Source of the DNA: Erythrophleum ivorense
Lineage: Eukaryota; Streptophyta; Magnoliopsida; Fabales; Fabaceae
Length of the DNA stretch: 64,000 nt
Assembly: GCA_026724425.1 (NCBI GenBank)
Contig: JAIUCV010000569.1
Coordinates: 310,001 to 374,000 of the forward strand
Direction: 5' to 3'
Each line of letters opens with the position of its first letter. Position 1 is the stretch's first letter. Under the pieces are notes generated by a model, which worked only from the letters and a program-made list of their open reading frames with translations, made no database searches and was not told where the DNA came from. Made by a program: the position numbers and the translations under genes. This document shows, in pieces, positions 35,702 to 50,071 of the stretch.

Positions 35702-38700
35702 TGCCTTGCTTGACAAAACCCTCAAAAGCCCCACGTAAAACAATAAAATTAGGTCCTAAAGACACTACATATGCTCTAATGTGTTTGTGAGTGTGTTCCA
35801 CGACATAAATTTTTTGTTGCAATGCAAAAGCTTGCATTTTTTATTTCTAAGAAAAGAAGTCTTTTGGAGTTGTGACATAAACTTTTATATTACAACACGG
35901 TAGCTTACTTACTTGCTCTTAATTTAGCATTTTTTTCTTTTCGGCATGTTTTGGCTTTAGGTCTTCACATCTTAGGCTCTAGAATTCTAAAACTTAATCT
36001 TTTAACAATTTTTAACCTAACAAAACACATGAAATTAATTAGTAATTAACAAGAATAAAACAAAATTTAGCACATAAGCTATTCAAAAATGCAATTAAAC
36101 ATACTTATAGAATTGAAACTAAGGTTAAGACACTAACTTTTATTCCCTAAAATCTAAACTTATCAAAACATAACTCCTAAAAACATGCCCCAATAACTAA
36201 ATTACACACCCCCCAAACTTAAGCTATTACTCATTCTTGAGTCAAACAAAACAAAGACAATAAGATAATTAAACTATCCAAGTGCAAGCTCATAAACACA
36301 TCATCCTAAATCCTCGAGTTACTTTAGATAGTATAATCAGCGGGAAGATGAAGTGATGTACACAAGTTACAAAGTTGAAAATATAATGCAATTTTTTCTA
36401 GTACCCTTAAAGAGCATGTGTGTGTTTAGCCAGTCAATCATTATCATGCAAGTGTTTGTATCAAGTTTATGCACATTAAAATGTATAAATGCAATCTCAA
36501 ATATAGAAATTCATATGTCTACTATTCTCTCTTCACCAATGTAAACATTGCAAAACCCTTTAACCATTAAGTCCTTACAGCTTGTATCATGCCTTAAGCT
36601 TATTGTTATCCAAAAAAGGATATAGGAAAATGCAAAATTCTCAAGAGAATTTTCAAGAACATAAATAGAAAAAGAACATTCTCCCTCACATTCGCCCTTT
36701 TATCTCTCCCCATTCATCACATTTCTCTTTTCTTTCTTCACAATTTTTACTCCCCGAACTTGGATTTTTTTTTAAATCTTTTCCTTCATTTTTTTCAACA
36801 AGGTTGATTCTTTGGCTAGTTGTATTGCATACATGTCTCAAGCACATAGAGATGACAAATGCACTAAATTCTTGCCATAAATATGCACAATTCTCAACTA
36901 CCTTATTCAACCACAAAAACTCATTTTCAAACACAAAAATGTGCTAAAAATTCTCTTTAAAGGGGTCAAATGTTGGTTTCTCTTAGGTTGAATAGGTAAA
37001 GATAATATACATGGATAAGACAAAGAAAGCATATAATCAATTGGTTTTTCCATTAAAAGCTCATATGGCGTTCAATTCATAATATATAAAATAGGTAAAG
37101 CTTGAAAAGCTCAAACACATCAAAGGAATGGCTAAATCATATATTAGAATCATGTAACACTTAAGATTTCAAATCAGGAGAATCTAAAGTAGGTTCTAGA
37201 GCATTAGGTTTATGATAGCTCATACCGAATTAATTTGTGCAAATTTTTTTCCTAACAGCATCCAATCAAACCATCTTTGGCTAATTAGTGTGAAATTTTT
37301 TTTTTCAAAAGTATGGAAAAATCAAATATTAGAACTTAAACTCAAAACAAGCATAGTTAGTGCAATATATGCTATTTCGGCACTAGATTAGATGAAATGG
37401 TTAGTATTCTTATACTGAGCTAGACCCTTAGATTAAAGTAAATCAGATGAGGAAAAGAAATAAAAGCCCAATTGAGAAGAGAATTGGGTTAAAAAGTCAA
37501 GTTTTAGACTTGGAAGAGGCAACAGAAATAGATCCAACAATGCAATAAAGGAAAATCAGGGGTTTAAATATTTAGTAGTACATGAAGAGAGTATGTTATT
37601 TCCCATCGTTATATGACCAAATGAGGCAATTGGATTAACCAGAGCTGATAAGACGGGTCAAAGCCCTGATTGAATACAAATAACCAATAGCATAGATGAA
37701 GATCAAGTTGTTTTAAGCTATTTTAAGACAATGTGGATCCAGAGAATGATTATATAAGTACAAAAGATCCTAAAATATCTTATGCCTCAGAGTTATCTAA
37801 AAAGATTTGAGTTTTTGGGCAAGAATCAAAGCAAAATGAATACAATTGCAAAATTGTAATTATGACCAAAATGGTACAAAATACTAGACATTTGTTTTAA
37901 ATGAAAAATAAATGGAGATAAGAATAATTCTCATTAGCTTAAGGCAAAAGATCATGCAAAGTTTAATAAAGCACCTCAGTTTGGCCAAAATCCTAAAATA
38001 GTGCAAGAATGGGCAAATAATGGTAGTAGTAAAAAGCAAAAAAAAAAAATTAAGAATTTAAATATCATGAGAATTAACATGAGGTGCACATATCCCTCAT
38101 CATAATATAATAAAATAAGGTTAGCAGATTAATTGAATGAAATCAATTTAAACGAATCTTTGATGGTCTATAAATTTAAATGCCCAATAGTAATAGTTTT
38201 GATCAGGCTTTTTTAGACTATTTTAAATCCTTGAAACCTCCAGCAGATGTCTTTAATGAAGTAGAGAATCTAAAATTTAGTACATTGTAGTTGGTTTTTG
38301 AAAAGAATGAGCTCAAAAGGAGGAATTAAAGTAGAAGGGACATAACGATCATCTTTAAAATTGTTAAAATATCTTACTTTTTCATTCATAAAGCCATGTC
38401 ATCTTTGTCTTCCCTTCATAACTAACATATTTAGCTCCAAACCAGCTATGGATAGCATGAGAAAGAAGGGAGGAGAGAGAAAGGAAAGCAAGGCAAACAG
38501 GTAAGAAAATATGCAAAATTTTGCTATATGCTAGTTATGATACCTCTTCCTCCCTTCACCCTCTTTTCTAATGATGGTTTTAGTTTCTTGAAAAGAAAAA
38601 GTTGATGGCTAACCTTTGGAGAAGAAAAGGAGATTTGAGGAAGACAAATACACCACAAGAAACCATAACTAAGGAGGTTTCACACAAGGTATGATTTAGC

Positions 38701-40187
38701 CAGAGGAAATTTATATTCTCTGAGTCATAACCCATGTATGGTTTTGCCTAGAGAGAGAGAGGGAGGAGGAGGCATAAGCTTGAGGAAAATTGGATAGAAA
38801 CAAGGGTTTAGAAGGATGAGAAGTAAGATTGTGCAAAGAAAGTCATATAGAAAGGTATAGAATTTAAGATAGTGCCACCTAGGGTTCAAGGTGAGCCATG
38901 ATCTAATTTTAATGAATGTGATGATTTAAAAAGTTTCATGGAATGATTTTAAGGCCATATGAGTCATTGGATTGGTCAAAAGCATGGCGTGTTGCATTAT
39001 GGAATCATAAACCTTAATTAAGCATAAAATGAGTTATAAGTTCCATGAGCTTGCACAAAATGAGAAATAATTATATGGCTACTCTAGCAAGTGTAAAATG
39101 ACCTAAGAATTATGTGCAAATCATAAGATTAATGTTAGAGTCAATGAAATGCAATATGGCCACTCAGAGTGCAAAATGGTAAGTTTAGGCAAAACAACAA
39201 GTGGCATACCTATATTTTGATATAGGCCATGTTTTATGTTAGAGACCAGTTAATGAGTTACTTTCTAGGAAAGAAACTTGCTCAAAAAAAATAATTGCAT
39301 GAATAATTGATATGGCAAGTTTGGAACCATAAGTAGTCAAAATAGACCCACAATTCATTTGAAAATGTATCTCTGCCTGTGGAGACCTTTGGACAAATTT
39401 GGGCATAAAACTTGGTAGGCATCTAGAGGACATCATAAAGTTTCATGTGAGTGAAAGTGTGTAATTTTTGGGTTAGTACAAAATATTTTATGAATTTTTA
39501 AATTTGCCCCAATAAAGTTGCCCTTTATCAATTTTGGTTTGTGGTACATCCATAGTTTTCATGATCTTTGAGGGGTCATTTTAACCTAAAAATTTTACAA
39601 TGCTAGGGCATATCAAGAGCTTTACAATAAGTCACATTTTGCCCCATTTGGGCACTCCTATCCAAAGTTATGAATTTTCAAAATTAACATCAGAAAATTG
39701 TCTTACAGTTGGACCTAGCCAATATTTTGCCATTTTTAAGGGGCCAAATGAATTCAATTAAATATAATATTTTTACAATAGAAAATAAATATTATAAAAT
39801 TTCTAGAAATGTATTATATTTCCTAATTTTGAAGTCCCTAGTCAAAGTTATGCATTTTTAAATTTAGGTCATAATATGTGTTATATGAGACAATTGAGGG
39901 GCATATGAGCAAGTTAGCTTAGATATGTTTTCTTTAATTATTTTTTATGCTTAATATGATATTTTAGGTATGTTGAGATGGCTAGAGTGGTGTTTGGGCA
40001 AGAAGACCAAGAAGTGGAGAATTAAGGTGGTAAAGACCAAGTAAAAGAGATAAGTGGAGAAAATAAACACGGCAAGAGGCAAAGTAAGAGATTTGACAAT
40101 GCTTCATTTTCCTGGAAGCATCTCTCCCTTCTTTGTATGCATGCTTGTTGCCCCTAAGTGTTTGGATACTTGTGTGCTATGACATGT
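35702..40187. other. Unassigned AT-rich DNA; left 0.86 kb belongs to unit 1
   Basis: 35,740-36,560 matches 53,471-54,110, minus a block of about 175 bp (36,140-36,315) missing in unit 2. That block includes, on the minus strand, AAGTTTGGGGGGTGTG, similar to a polypurine tract of Tat/Athila-type elements. From 36,560 to 40,187 I recognise no gene. Parts of 38,400-39,950 have the texture of an old retrotransposon LTR, but no ends were found. Confidence 0.5.
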
Positions 40188-40426
40188 TGTAATACCATGC
40201 TCCCTTTTTCTCCATATGCACACATTTAAACTCAATTTCACATGGTGCCAAAGAAAATAAATAAAAATAATAGTATTTTTACGCATTGTGTAGCGTTTTA
40301 AAAATTCATACTTTGCCCATGGACCCATCCATAGCATTATCTACTTATTCTCCATCCATACAATTCATACATAAAATACAATAACCCATGAACCATGGAT
40401 TTGAAGCCAAAAACTAAAAAAATTAA

Positions 40427-40731
40427 GGGCCTGTTTGAAATTGTTTTTGTTTTAATGTTTTCAAGAACAAGTTTTTGAGAACAAAAAAATCAAAAAATCT
40501 ATTTGAATCATTATTTTGAAAAGTAATTATTTTCTGTTTTTTACCTGATTCTGTAGAACAAAAATTACAAAACACTTAAAAAGTGTTCTGAGTTTTTTGT
40601 TTTTGAAAACAAAATTTTGTTTTTTTGTTTTACAAAACACTTCATTAAAAACATATTAGCAAACAGGTTTTTTTGTTTTTTTGTTCTTGAAAACAAAAAA
40701 ATTGTTCTGCAGAATCAAATCAAACAGGGCC
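40427..40731. mobile_element. hAT-like MITE inside the solo LTR
   Basis: About 305 bp with ends GGGCCTGTTTGA and, inverted, GGCCCTGTTTGA. The interior of TTTTTGTTTT blocks matches the MITE at 11,945-12,260 in reverse orientation. Flanks share AAAATT, a partial TSD. Confidence 0.75.
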
Positions 40732-42069
40732 TAAAATTTTCTTGTGGGTCCAGAATTTAGATTTTTGACACCAACTTTAGAAAATCATAATTAATTCTAT
40801 AAAAATCAAAATCAAGAAATTGATAGCTTTTTGAAAATTTCTGGATGTCAGCTATAGTTAAAAATCATTCTAGGTCATAAAAACCCAGCTAGACCATTAT
40901 TGACATAAGGAAAGTGACATAGGTTCGATTGCCTAGTGTTTTTGATACAATTTATTGATATAAATTTTAAAAATTCATAACTAATTCCACAAAAATCCAA
41001 TTTGGGAAACCTATACTAATTTCAAAATCTACAGATGTTAACTAGGGGAAAAAATTCTAGACTAATTTAGAAGCCTTCAGACCTAGAAAAATGATAGAAT
41101 AGTAACTGAGGTCTGATTGTGCCCATGATATTGACTTGGAACTTCAAAAAATTATTTCTCCCTCTACAAATTTCCAATTGAGGTGGTTCTACTTGGTATA
41201 GGTCACTGTGAATGTCTAGTTTCTGGTTGTAAAATTTCATAGCCATTAGACACCATTTGGCCCATGAGTAATGGAGACAAAATTATGACCATTTGCACAG
41301 TACCCAAGCCAAATTGTCACAAATTGCCAACTTTGAAAATTCACCAAAAATTCTTTGGAGCTCCAAATAATGTATACTTTATTTCCCAAATATTTCTAGA
41401 CAAGGCCTATATGCATGTGAAATTTTAGGCCAAGAAGAGCTTATTTGGACAGATTTTGCTATAGCTCATACATATGGCCATTTTAGCATCATATAAGGGT
41501 CCAATTTTGTCCAAATGGTCTCCCATTGCTTTTACCACAATTTGGGCAAGTTTATAAACACAAATATAGCATGTATGAGCTTCTCAAGTGGTCTAAACTA
41601 TGATACATCATAATTTCACTATGCCACTTGTAAGAATACACATTCCATACTAAGTTACCAAGTGGTCAAATTGCATTTTCTCATCAATTAGGCTACCACT
41701 TTGGTTCATACACTACTCTTACATGCTTTTACATTTACTTAAGTATTTACATCTTAAAAATAATATATACATGTACACTTTGACATTTCTTTACATAAAA
41801 TACCACACAAAACTATACAATTGTCAAGAGATAGGCCTTTAAACTCCTTAGCTTCCATCTTTAGCTTCTTGAACACCACCTAGACATGGTGAGATGGAGG
41901 AGAGAAGGGGGTGAGATTCAAAGAATCTCAATAGCTCAAATACTCATTTAAGAAGGCAATCATGGCATATAAACACATCAAGGATGATAAGTATGCATGC
42001 AACACAAACAAGAATTTCTCAATACCAAATTTCCATGCCATAAAAACATGTCAAAGCTAAAGACAAGCT

Positions 42070-42215
42070 CTGGAGACTTTTGGTCTAGCCTCATCCTATT
42101 TTTAGGACTTTTGGATTAGCCTCACTTTTGGTCTTGGGACTTTTGACATAGCCTCACTCATCCAAGAGACTTTTGGGCTTATCTCATCCATTCTTAGGGA
42201 CTTTTGGCTTCACCT
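42070..42215. repeat. Minisatellite of GGGACTTTTGG units in the LTR
   Basis: Five copies of GGGACTTTTGG or close variants, spaced 31-36 bp and each followed by a CCTCA-type motif. A six-copy version is at 61,623-61,790. The LTRs at 13,147 and 16,216 have a non-repeated version. Confidence 0.8.
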
Positions 42216-44078
42216 CACCCATAAGAGCAATTTTCCTAAATGAAACATCATTTAGAAAGCATATTAGTACCGATGCAATCAAGACAACATCAAGGCATGT
42301 CTCATGATACAATCACACATACAAGCATCCATAGATATTCATATAACCATAAATGCAAACAAGCAGGAGTAAAGAGCTACCTTGCAATCAAACACAAGCT
42401 TTCCCTTTTTTCTATTCCTTCCCTTTTCTAGATATACACCCACAAGTAGTTAGGGCTTGATTTCCTGGGCCTAGTCATAACATATAACATTTAATTACTC
42501 TCTTGGAACAAGCCAAAGCATTAGACACATACCTAAGAAGCATACTTGGTTTATTGGTTCCATAATAGCTTCATTAATGGCCTAATGAAGCAACAACCAT
42601 GATTCAAGTTCTTGGGTTCATTTTCTTCTCATATCTAGGTCTCTTGGTTCCATTTAGACTCTTTGAAGTCATCACAAATCCATTTCCAAGAGTCTAGATA
42701 CAAGTTATTTTTTAAGGCTATATTATGGATCCTATTGCCTCATCTCCCAATCTATGGCTTTTAAATTTTTCCCAAGGATTCCTTCCATCTTCTTCCATCC
42801 TATGAAGTCCCAAACCAAGCTTAGAACAAATTAGAACACTCCTTACCTCCTTCATTTTGTCTTGGCCGAACTTAAGAGTGGTTTAGAGCCCATGGAGTTT
42901 CACATTTTTCCTTGATGGGAGAAGCACTTGAGAGGCTTTCTAGGGGTCTTAAGAACATAAACAAATACTTGCATAGACTAGCAAATTCATAGATCAAAAC
43001 AAAATTTACAAGGTGTTCAAGAATCCCTAACTTTCCTACCTTGAATTTCACTTGCTTTTTTTTTTTCTTTTCTTTGCATTTCCTAAGTTCCCACACACTA
43101 ATTCATAGGTTTCTTTCTTGTTCTAAGTCAGAACTTCTGTCCCCCTACAAGCTCTCCTCTTGGCCAAACCTCACTCTTAAGAAGCAAGAAAGAAGAAAGC
43201 AACACTGGTAGATGAATTACCTTGATTTCAAGCTTATCCCAAGAGTTTCCTTCCTTGCTTTGGCCTTCTCTTTGAATCTCTAATCTTCCTCCTCTGAATC
43301 AAGGTCAAAACAAATCCATATCATCCCTCAAAACCATGGAAAGAGAGAGAGCAAGAGAGAAGAATAAGATTTCAAGAAGGAAAGCCGTGAAAATCTTTAG
43401 TTTTTCTCACCTTTTCCTTGATTTCTTCCTTCTCCCTTCCTCCTCCTTTGTGTGCCCTTCTTAGATGAGCTCTCCCTTAGTCTTAAGCAGATGAAATGTA
43501 GGTTAGAATGAGGAAGGAGTGGGACGCCTAAATAAAAGAAGAATGGAGAAGAAATTTTATAAAAAATGACATTTATATCCTGTGTTTTTAGCAATTCCAT
43601 TTTAGACTCATTTTAGCTCCTTCTTTAGAACCAACTTTTTCATCATAAAATTTAGGTCCTCAATTTTATAAAATAGCTTTGAAAGCACTCAATTTGGATT
43701 AAAAACTTTCTCGAATGAACCAGTCAAAGTTCGGGTCAACTAACGTTCAAAACCATACACCAGAAGAGTTTTAACTGTCTCGGGGCTTCCCATAGTTTTT
43801 AGGGCTTCTGAGAACCTCAAAAAGCTCAAATTTTCATTTGAAAAGCTCTCTTGTGAGCTTTCCAAAAAGTATCCATATTTACGAAAATGTCACTGGACTT
43901 TCAGCAAATTTTTTGAACCACTTTGGCCTTGGTTTCTAGGCAACTCAAGACTAAAATCCTTATTTTCTATTATTTAAAATTTCATCCAAATTTTATTTGG
44001 CCTTAAATCATTTATCTTAAGGGACTTGCTTTTCAAACTGACTCATTATAGTGTTTTCACAAAATATCGGATGTTACA

Positions 44079-44335
44079 CATGTTATATGACGATATGGTA
44101 GCACGATTAAGCTACTTTGATGTAGCATGCATTGTTTATTATGTGTTATATTATTGATGATGCCCAGAAAAAGGAATTGAACATAATAGCTCTTCCCTAC
44201 ATGAAGCTCAGTTAATTTATGTATTAAGAGCCGTGGGCATTGATTGATTAAGCAAGTATGTATATGCTAGCCTTAGTATTCCATGAGTTATATTGTATAT
44301 GGGGCATGAGTTTAAGAAGTCAAGGGATTAAGATT
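44079..44335. other. Short spacer between two LTR copies
   Basis: About 257 bp of unique sequence following the CATGT TSD. No feature was recognised. Confidence 0.5.
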
Positions 44336-44871
44336 TGTTTTAAGAAAATTTCATATACATCCTGTCTTTTTGGTATTTTCGTTTTAAGTTCGTTTTATCT
44401 CCATTTTGAGATTCATCTTTTCTATCATAAAATTTAGGTTCTCAATCTTATAAAATGCCATTGGAATCACTCAATTTGAAGTTAAAACCTTCCCGAACAA
44501 AATGCTCAAAGTTCGAGTCAACCATTATTAGAAAATGTACACCGGAGGGGTTTTAACTATTTTGAGGCTGCCTATGATTTTCAGGGCCTCTGAGAATCCC
44601 GAAGAGCTCAAAATTTTCATTTAAAAAGTCCTCTTATAAGTATTCTAAAAATTTATCAAAATTACAAAAATGCTATTATGTTATGTAACTATTTTTTAAA
44701 GTCTGTCTGGTTATTTTAGCTTCGATTTCAGGGTACCTCTGGCCTTCTATTTTTATTATTTGGTATGTCGATTATTATTCTAATTTTTCTGGACCTTAAC
44801 CAATTCATTTCAAGGGACTTACTCTTAAAATGTATTTGTTTCCATCGTTTTTACGAAAACTGGACATTACA
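44336..44871 (-). mobile_element. Truncated family-1 LTR
   Basis: About 535 bp matching the minus-strand start region of family 1, ending GGACATTACA at 44,871. The rest of the LTR is missing on the left. It abuts CACTA-like motifs on the right, as the solo LTR at 26,314 does. Confidence 0.8.
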
Positions 44872-45545
44872 CTTAAAGCATACATTTAGCGATAGCAATG
44901 GTCACTACTAATTCCTCTAAGTGCCCACTAGAAGGAATTTTGGTGGCTACTAATGTAATTGCTAAAACAACATTTAGCATAAATGTATATGTCATCACTA
45001 AAAGATCCATTTAGCAATGACTAAATGTTGTTGCCCCCAATGGAGGCTTCTTAAAAAGCCAAATAGAAGAATTTTTGTGGCAAAAAAGTTGCTGCCAAAT
45101 CTCTTAAAGTAAAGGGTTGTCACTAAAAGTATATATGTAGCGACCACAGCTATTGGAAAAAGTCATCGCTAAAAGTTTTTAGTGTCAAGGGATATTGCCG
45201 CTGCTAAAACCATACATTTAGTGACCACTTTTCTTGCCTTTAAAAGTATTTTTTGCAATGATAGAAGCCTTGATGAACCTTTAGTGGCAGAATTTGTTGC
45301 TTCTAAATGTTATGGCCCCAAAAGTGTAAGAGTTTTAGTGGCAAAATTACATATATTTAGAGGCAAGTTTTATCATTGCAAAACATCTTTTTAGCAATGA
45401 CACTTTTTGGCCATTAAACCTCTTTAGCAATGGCGATTGTTGCGGCAACGACTAATTTGTCATTGTTGAATAGTCTTTACGATGATTTTTGGCATTTTAG
45501 CAATGACTTTTGTTACTGCAAAATCCATATTTTTTTGCTGTAATA
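44872..45545. mobile_element. CACTA-like subterminal repeat arm
   Basis: Dense TTTAGCAATGAC / GTCATCGCTAAAA and TTTAGTGGC motifs in both orientations, ending in ATTTTTTTGCTGTAATAAC, similar to the end at 26,922. It appears to be a second, older element arm of the same kind, cut on its left by the truncated LTR. No coding capacity. Confidence 0.5.
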
Positions 45546-46020
45546 ACTAAAAACACAAGCCTTTAGACAAGATATTAAGAATGTATAAGTTAAAAAATAT
45601 TATTCAAATGAAGTACTAAATACTATAGCAAAATGATTAGATAGAGTAGAACGTCAAATAAACACAAAACAAATAGAGAAGTTTAATACCAATGAATTGA
45701 CTTAATTAATCTTTTATTTCCTAAGTAAAGAAAAGATTTTAAATTGGTGTAATTGAACATCCATTTGAAGTTAAGCAAGAAAACAATGTTCAAAAGAATT
45801 TAGAATTTCTATTTGACACATCTTGCTATACGTAGTACTTATCTTATATAATTAGCCTCCAAATTACTATGGAGTTCCTTTCCTAGGTCATAAGATGTGG
45901 AAGAAATTTGTTCATCAAGCCAAAACTAAAGGCATTCGTCTCTTTTTCTCGCTATGTAATTTCTTGTCCATTCACATTACATTTACCAATAGAAAACTAT
46001 ATTTCTTCATTAGAAGAGAT
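45546..46020. other. Spacer, no gene seen
   Basis: AT-rich DNA between the CACTA-like arm and a diverged copy of module R. No matching sequence elsewhere in the window was noticed. Confidence 0.5.
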
Positions 46021-46904
46021 AACATATGTACTGTTTAGCAAATTTTTAAATCATTTCTTACATTTTATTTATTGTAAACATATTAGTAATGTATTTATTT
46101 TTATACTGAACATATAAAATGTTGGTGCATTGCGCAGGTTATAAATTTTTCCTTCATTGATTGTTTAGTTTCTAAATGTCTTATAATTTTCCAAGGCCTT
46201 TTGCAAGCTAAAAAGTTTAATTTAATTTGTTATTTAATCTTTTTGATTCAATAAAATACTTTCAATTGACTTCGAAAAATATTATGTAAAAGCTTAATTA
46301 TTTATCATATAAACTCTATATTAATTAATTTCAATCTACTGATTTATTTTATTGTATTGAGTACGATAAAGTGAAGATTTAATAATAAAATCCATACAGG
46401 TTTGGGCAATAGAATCAAATATCATATATGGAAATTTAAGTGATAAAATTAAAAGTATAAGTTAGGAATTAACTTTGATAATTATTATTCATAAAGTTTA
46501 AATTTAAAAGTTTAAATATGTGCCTTAAAAAAAGCTACATTTATCATGTTGAGTCATAAGAATTTTTTAAATATATTGAGTGGGACAAGATGGATTAGGA
46601 ATAAAATTTATGAAGATTTGGAAATGAAGCAATGATAAATTTTTTTAAAAAATTGTACGGAGATCACAAAGAAGACCAGAAGGAAATGCCACCCCATAGG
46701 GAACCTTCGTAGAAAATTATAAGCACAAAAAATAATAGTAATGTTAAATAAATTGTGTGCAGTATGTGTCAAGTATAATTTTAATTATCACTACCATATG
46801 ATTTGTTGAGATTAAAGCTTGGTACTCAACTAATGCTACATAGAAACATAGATAAAGTATTGTGACTATGAATCTTCCACCTACATGTTGTCCTATAAGA
46901 GATA
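46021..46904. repeat. Module R, diverged copy directly before unit 2
   Basis: Corresponds to 27,709-28,540 and 47,700-48,540 but is clearly more diverged from them than they are from each other. It ends at CTACATGTTG, where the other copies continue into different sequence. It marks an older duplication at the same place where the younger 20-kb duplication has its breakpoint. Confidence 0.75.
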
Positions 46905-49900
46905 TAATTGATATTTCACTTTTTGAATCAAACTATGTATATGTTTAAATGGATATATATATTTTTTGTGATCTAAAATATGTTTATTATAGTGTAAAAT
47001 CTTTGGGATATTTGGAATTATGTGCATGGTGTTAAAAATTTAATGCAAACATTTTATAATTCAAAAAATATCATTCTCCATGTATATATATTTTATATCA
47101 TCTAATTCATATAATGGCAAAGACAAGCAACAAGAAATCATGACAAAAGCTAAAAATTGATTTTGATAATTATTCTTATAATGTAATTAGAATATTTTAT
47201 ACTAAATTTAAAATATATTCTTTTAGAAAGAATTAAATATGAATATCATAAGAACTATAATCATCATATTAATTTAAAATTTTCAATATTTTTTTCAGTG
47301 CTTTGAGTGGGATAAGACAAATATTGAGAATAAAATCTCAATAAATCATAATTTTTATCTAACTTATTTTTGAAAAGAAATGAAACAACTAAGTATATTT
47401 TAATTTATTACTAGGAAAGAAAGCGGTATTGTCTTTTTTTTTTATCTATTTTTTATAAGATCGCAAATAAATTAATTTTAAATATTACATTAAATAGTTG
47501 TACAGAACATTTGTGTTTAATCTTTTTATGGTACAATTAAAGGCATTATTAATTGTGCTTAAAATTAATTGAAATGGTTAATGAGTAGTCTTTGTTGTAA
47601 TTTAGTGGTCATTACCACTAGCTTAACAATTATAATTAAAAAATTACGCTGCATTTTTTAAGTTTACCAATAAAAAATATATCTTTTGACTTGAAAAAAT
47701 ACAATATGTATTGCTTAGCAAATTTTTAAATCAATTATTAAAATTTATTTATCATAAAAATGTTAATAATTTATTGATTTTTATGCACAACTATTTTATA
47801 AAATGCCGGTGCATCAAATGGGTATAAATTTTTCTTTTATTGATTATTCATTTTTTGTATGTCTTATGGTTCTTTAAAACCTTATGCCTTTTTAGCTAAA
47901 GAGTTTAATTTAATTTTTTATTTAATCATTCTAATTCAATAAAATATCTTAAATTAACTTAGAAAAAATTATGTAAAAGTTTAAATATTTATCATATAAA
48001 ACTTATGTTCATCAATTTCAGTCGCATGATTTATTTTAATGTGTTGAGTAGGATAAGATGGAACTTAATAATAAAATCTATGGGAGTTTTGGCAATAGAA
48101 TCGAGTGATAAAATTAACATTATAAGATATTGATTGACTTTAATAGTTATTATTCATAAAGTTTAAATGTAAAGGCTTAAATATGCATCATAAAAAGCTA
48201 CATTTTTCATTGAGTCATAGGATTTTTTTTTAATGCATTGAGTGGGATAGACAAGATCGGGAATAAAATATATGAGGATTCAAAAATGAAATGATGATAA
48301 AGTTAAAAAAAAATTGCACGCGGATCATAGAAGGGACTAGAAGGAAAAGCCACCCAATTGGAAACCCGTTTAGATAATTATGGACATAATAAATATATTA
48401 AATTAATTTTGTGTAGCATGTGTTAAAAATAATTTTAATGGTCACTGCCAAATCATATATTAACACTAAAATTTAGTACTTGAGTTTTGTTACTTAGAAA
48501 CATAGAACGACTACGAATCTCTTACCTACGTGTTGAAAAGATAAAATATGCATTGTGCAACAAATTTTTAAAGCAATGCTTAAAATTTTATTTATCATAG
48601 ACATATTAATATTTTTTTTATTTTTTTAAATATATAACTATTTTATATAACGTTGGTTCATCACATGGGTTATAAAGATACTTGATCCAGCAATAATGTT
48701 AAATTTCAAGTTAGCGACTTACAATAACAGTGGAAGTTTAATATTTTTTTAATTAAGCGTTTATAGATAATTATGTAATGAAATTTTGGGCTTTTAATGC
48801 TGTGATCAGTAACCCCAATTCATGGTATTTAATAAAATTAATCATTAATTTTATGCTTTGATTAATGAAATATCCAACAAAAATCATTTTATTATATATA
48901 ATCATTTTATTTAAGTATCCCATGTATCGCATGGGTCTCCATTCTGGTTAAGAAATAAAAATAAACCAAAGAAATAAAAATAACGACGATAATGTAATAA
49001 ATGCCTCGTTGAGGTTGAGGATGATGAACATTCTGCCACACCATCATAGCAATATTAATCTTGACATAGATTAAACATCAAAATTAAAAAAATAAAAGCA
49101 AATAAAAAATAATTAAATAACCATGACTGTGCAAAGAATATCTCGTTGAGGTTGAGGATGATGAACATGGTGCCACATGATTATAACAATATGAATGCGG
49201 ACATAAATTAAATACCAAAAATGAAAAATGAAAACAAGTCAAGGAAATATAAATAACTATACCTGATTATGTAATAAATTATAAATGCCTCGTTGAGGAC
49301 GACGAACATGGTGCCACATGATCTTAACAATATTAGTGCTGACATTAATTAATCACCACAATTTTCGCATCCATTTTTTAATACACAAATTACAAGTTGA
49401 TTTGCTCTGCGAAGTTTAAGGTATCATATTAAAATTTCAATATATATATCTCGATAATATAAATAAACTTTCTTATTAATAAAATACTGCACAAAATTTG
49501 TGTTTGTTATGTTTACACGGTTAATGGGATCAATAATGAATGCCACGTCCAAACAAGAGCTCACCCACAGTATGAACTTTCGTTTGTTCGACATATTGTT
49601 AAGTATAAATTTTAACTTTGTAGTTGGACAATAAAAAATTAACTTCTTTGAAATTTTAAAGTTCAATTATATATTTTGTTTTTGTAACTCATCTTATTTT
49701 TTAATTTAATCCTTATAATTTATTTATTTTAAACAAGTCCTTGCACTTTTTAAAATTATTGTTTTCAAATATGGATTTTATTAATGTAGTTACAACAAAA
49801 ACTAAAAAGAGGTAAATTTTAGGTTGAATTATTTTATTTGTCCTAAATTTTACTTTGTTTATTTTTTTTTTTCGCTTGTTTTGTAATTGAGTACTTATAA

Positions 49901-50071
49901 TTTAGTGAATAAAAATTCATTTAATTTATTTCATTAATTAAATACTTTTTGTATCTAACGTTAAATTCTATTATAATGATCAATTATGGAGCATGGATAG
50001 GGATGAGCACAATCTGGTGCAGGTTTTTCTTTGATAGTTGGCAAGAACAGGATTGAAAGGAAAAATACGAA

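Larger units (their letters stand above)
26923..36560. repeat. Segmental duplication, unit 1 (contains GH18 copy 1)
   Basis: From about 26,923 the sequence matches the segment starting at 46,905 almost base for base. The match runs through the upstream AT-rich DNA, the GH18 gene and its downstream DNA to about 32,950. It resumes from about 35,740 to 36,560 beyond a solo LTR that unit 2 lacks. Spacing between equivalent points is about 20.0 kb. No other gene is seen in it; 26,923-30,050 and 31,086-32,993 are AT-rich non-coding DNA. Confidence 0.9.
40188..44078 (-). mobile_element. Solo LTR (family 1) with TSD CATGT
   Basis: Begins TGTAATACC and ends GGATGTTACA. The flanks 40,183-40,187 and 44,079-44,083 are both CATGT. 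Apart from a MITE at 40,427-40,731 it is a full-length family-1 LTR, diverged from the copies at 13,147 and 16,216. It lacks internal retrotransposon sequence, so it is a recombination product. Confidence 0.88.

Noticed and set aside
36206..36223. Polypurine-tract-like sequence suggesting a Tat/Athila element
   Set aside because: No LTR end or coding remnant was found beside it; noted only in the spacer entry.
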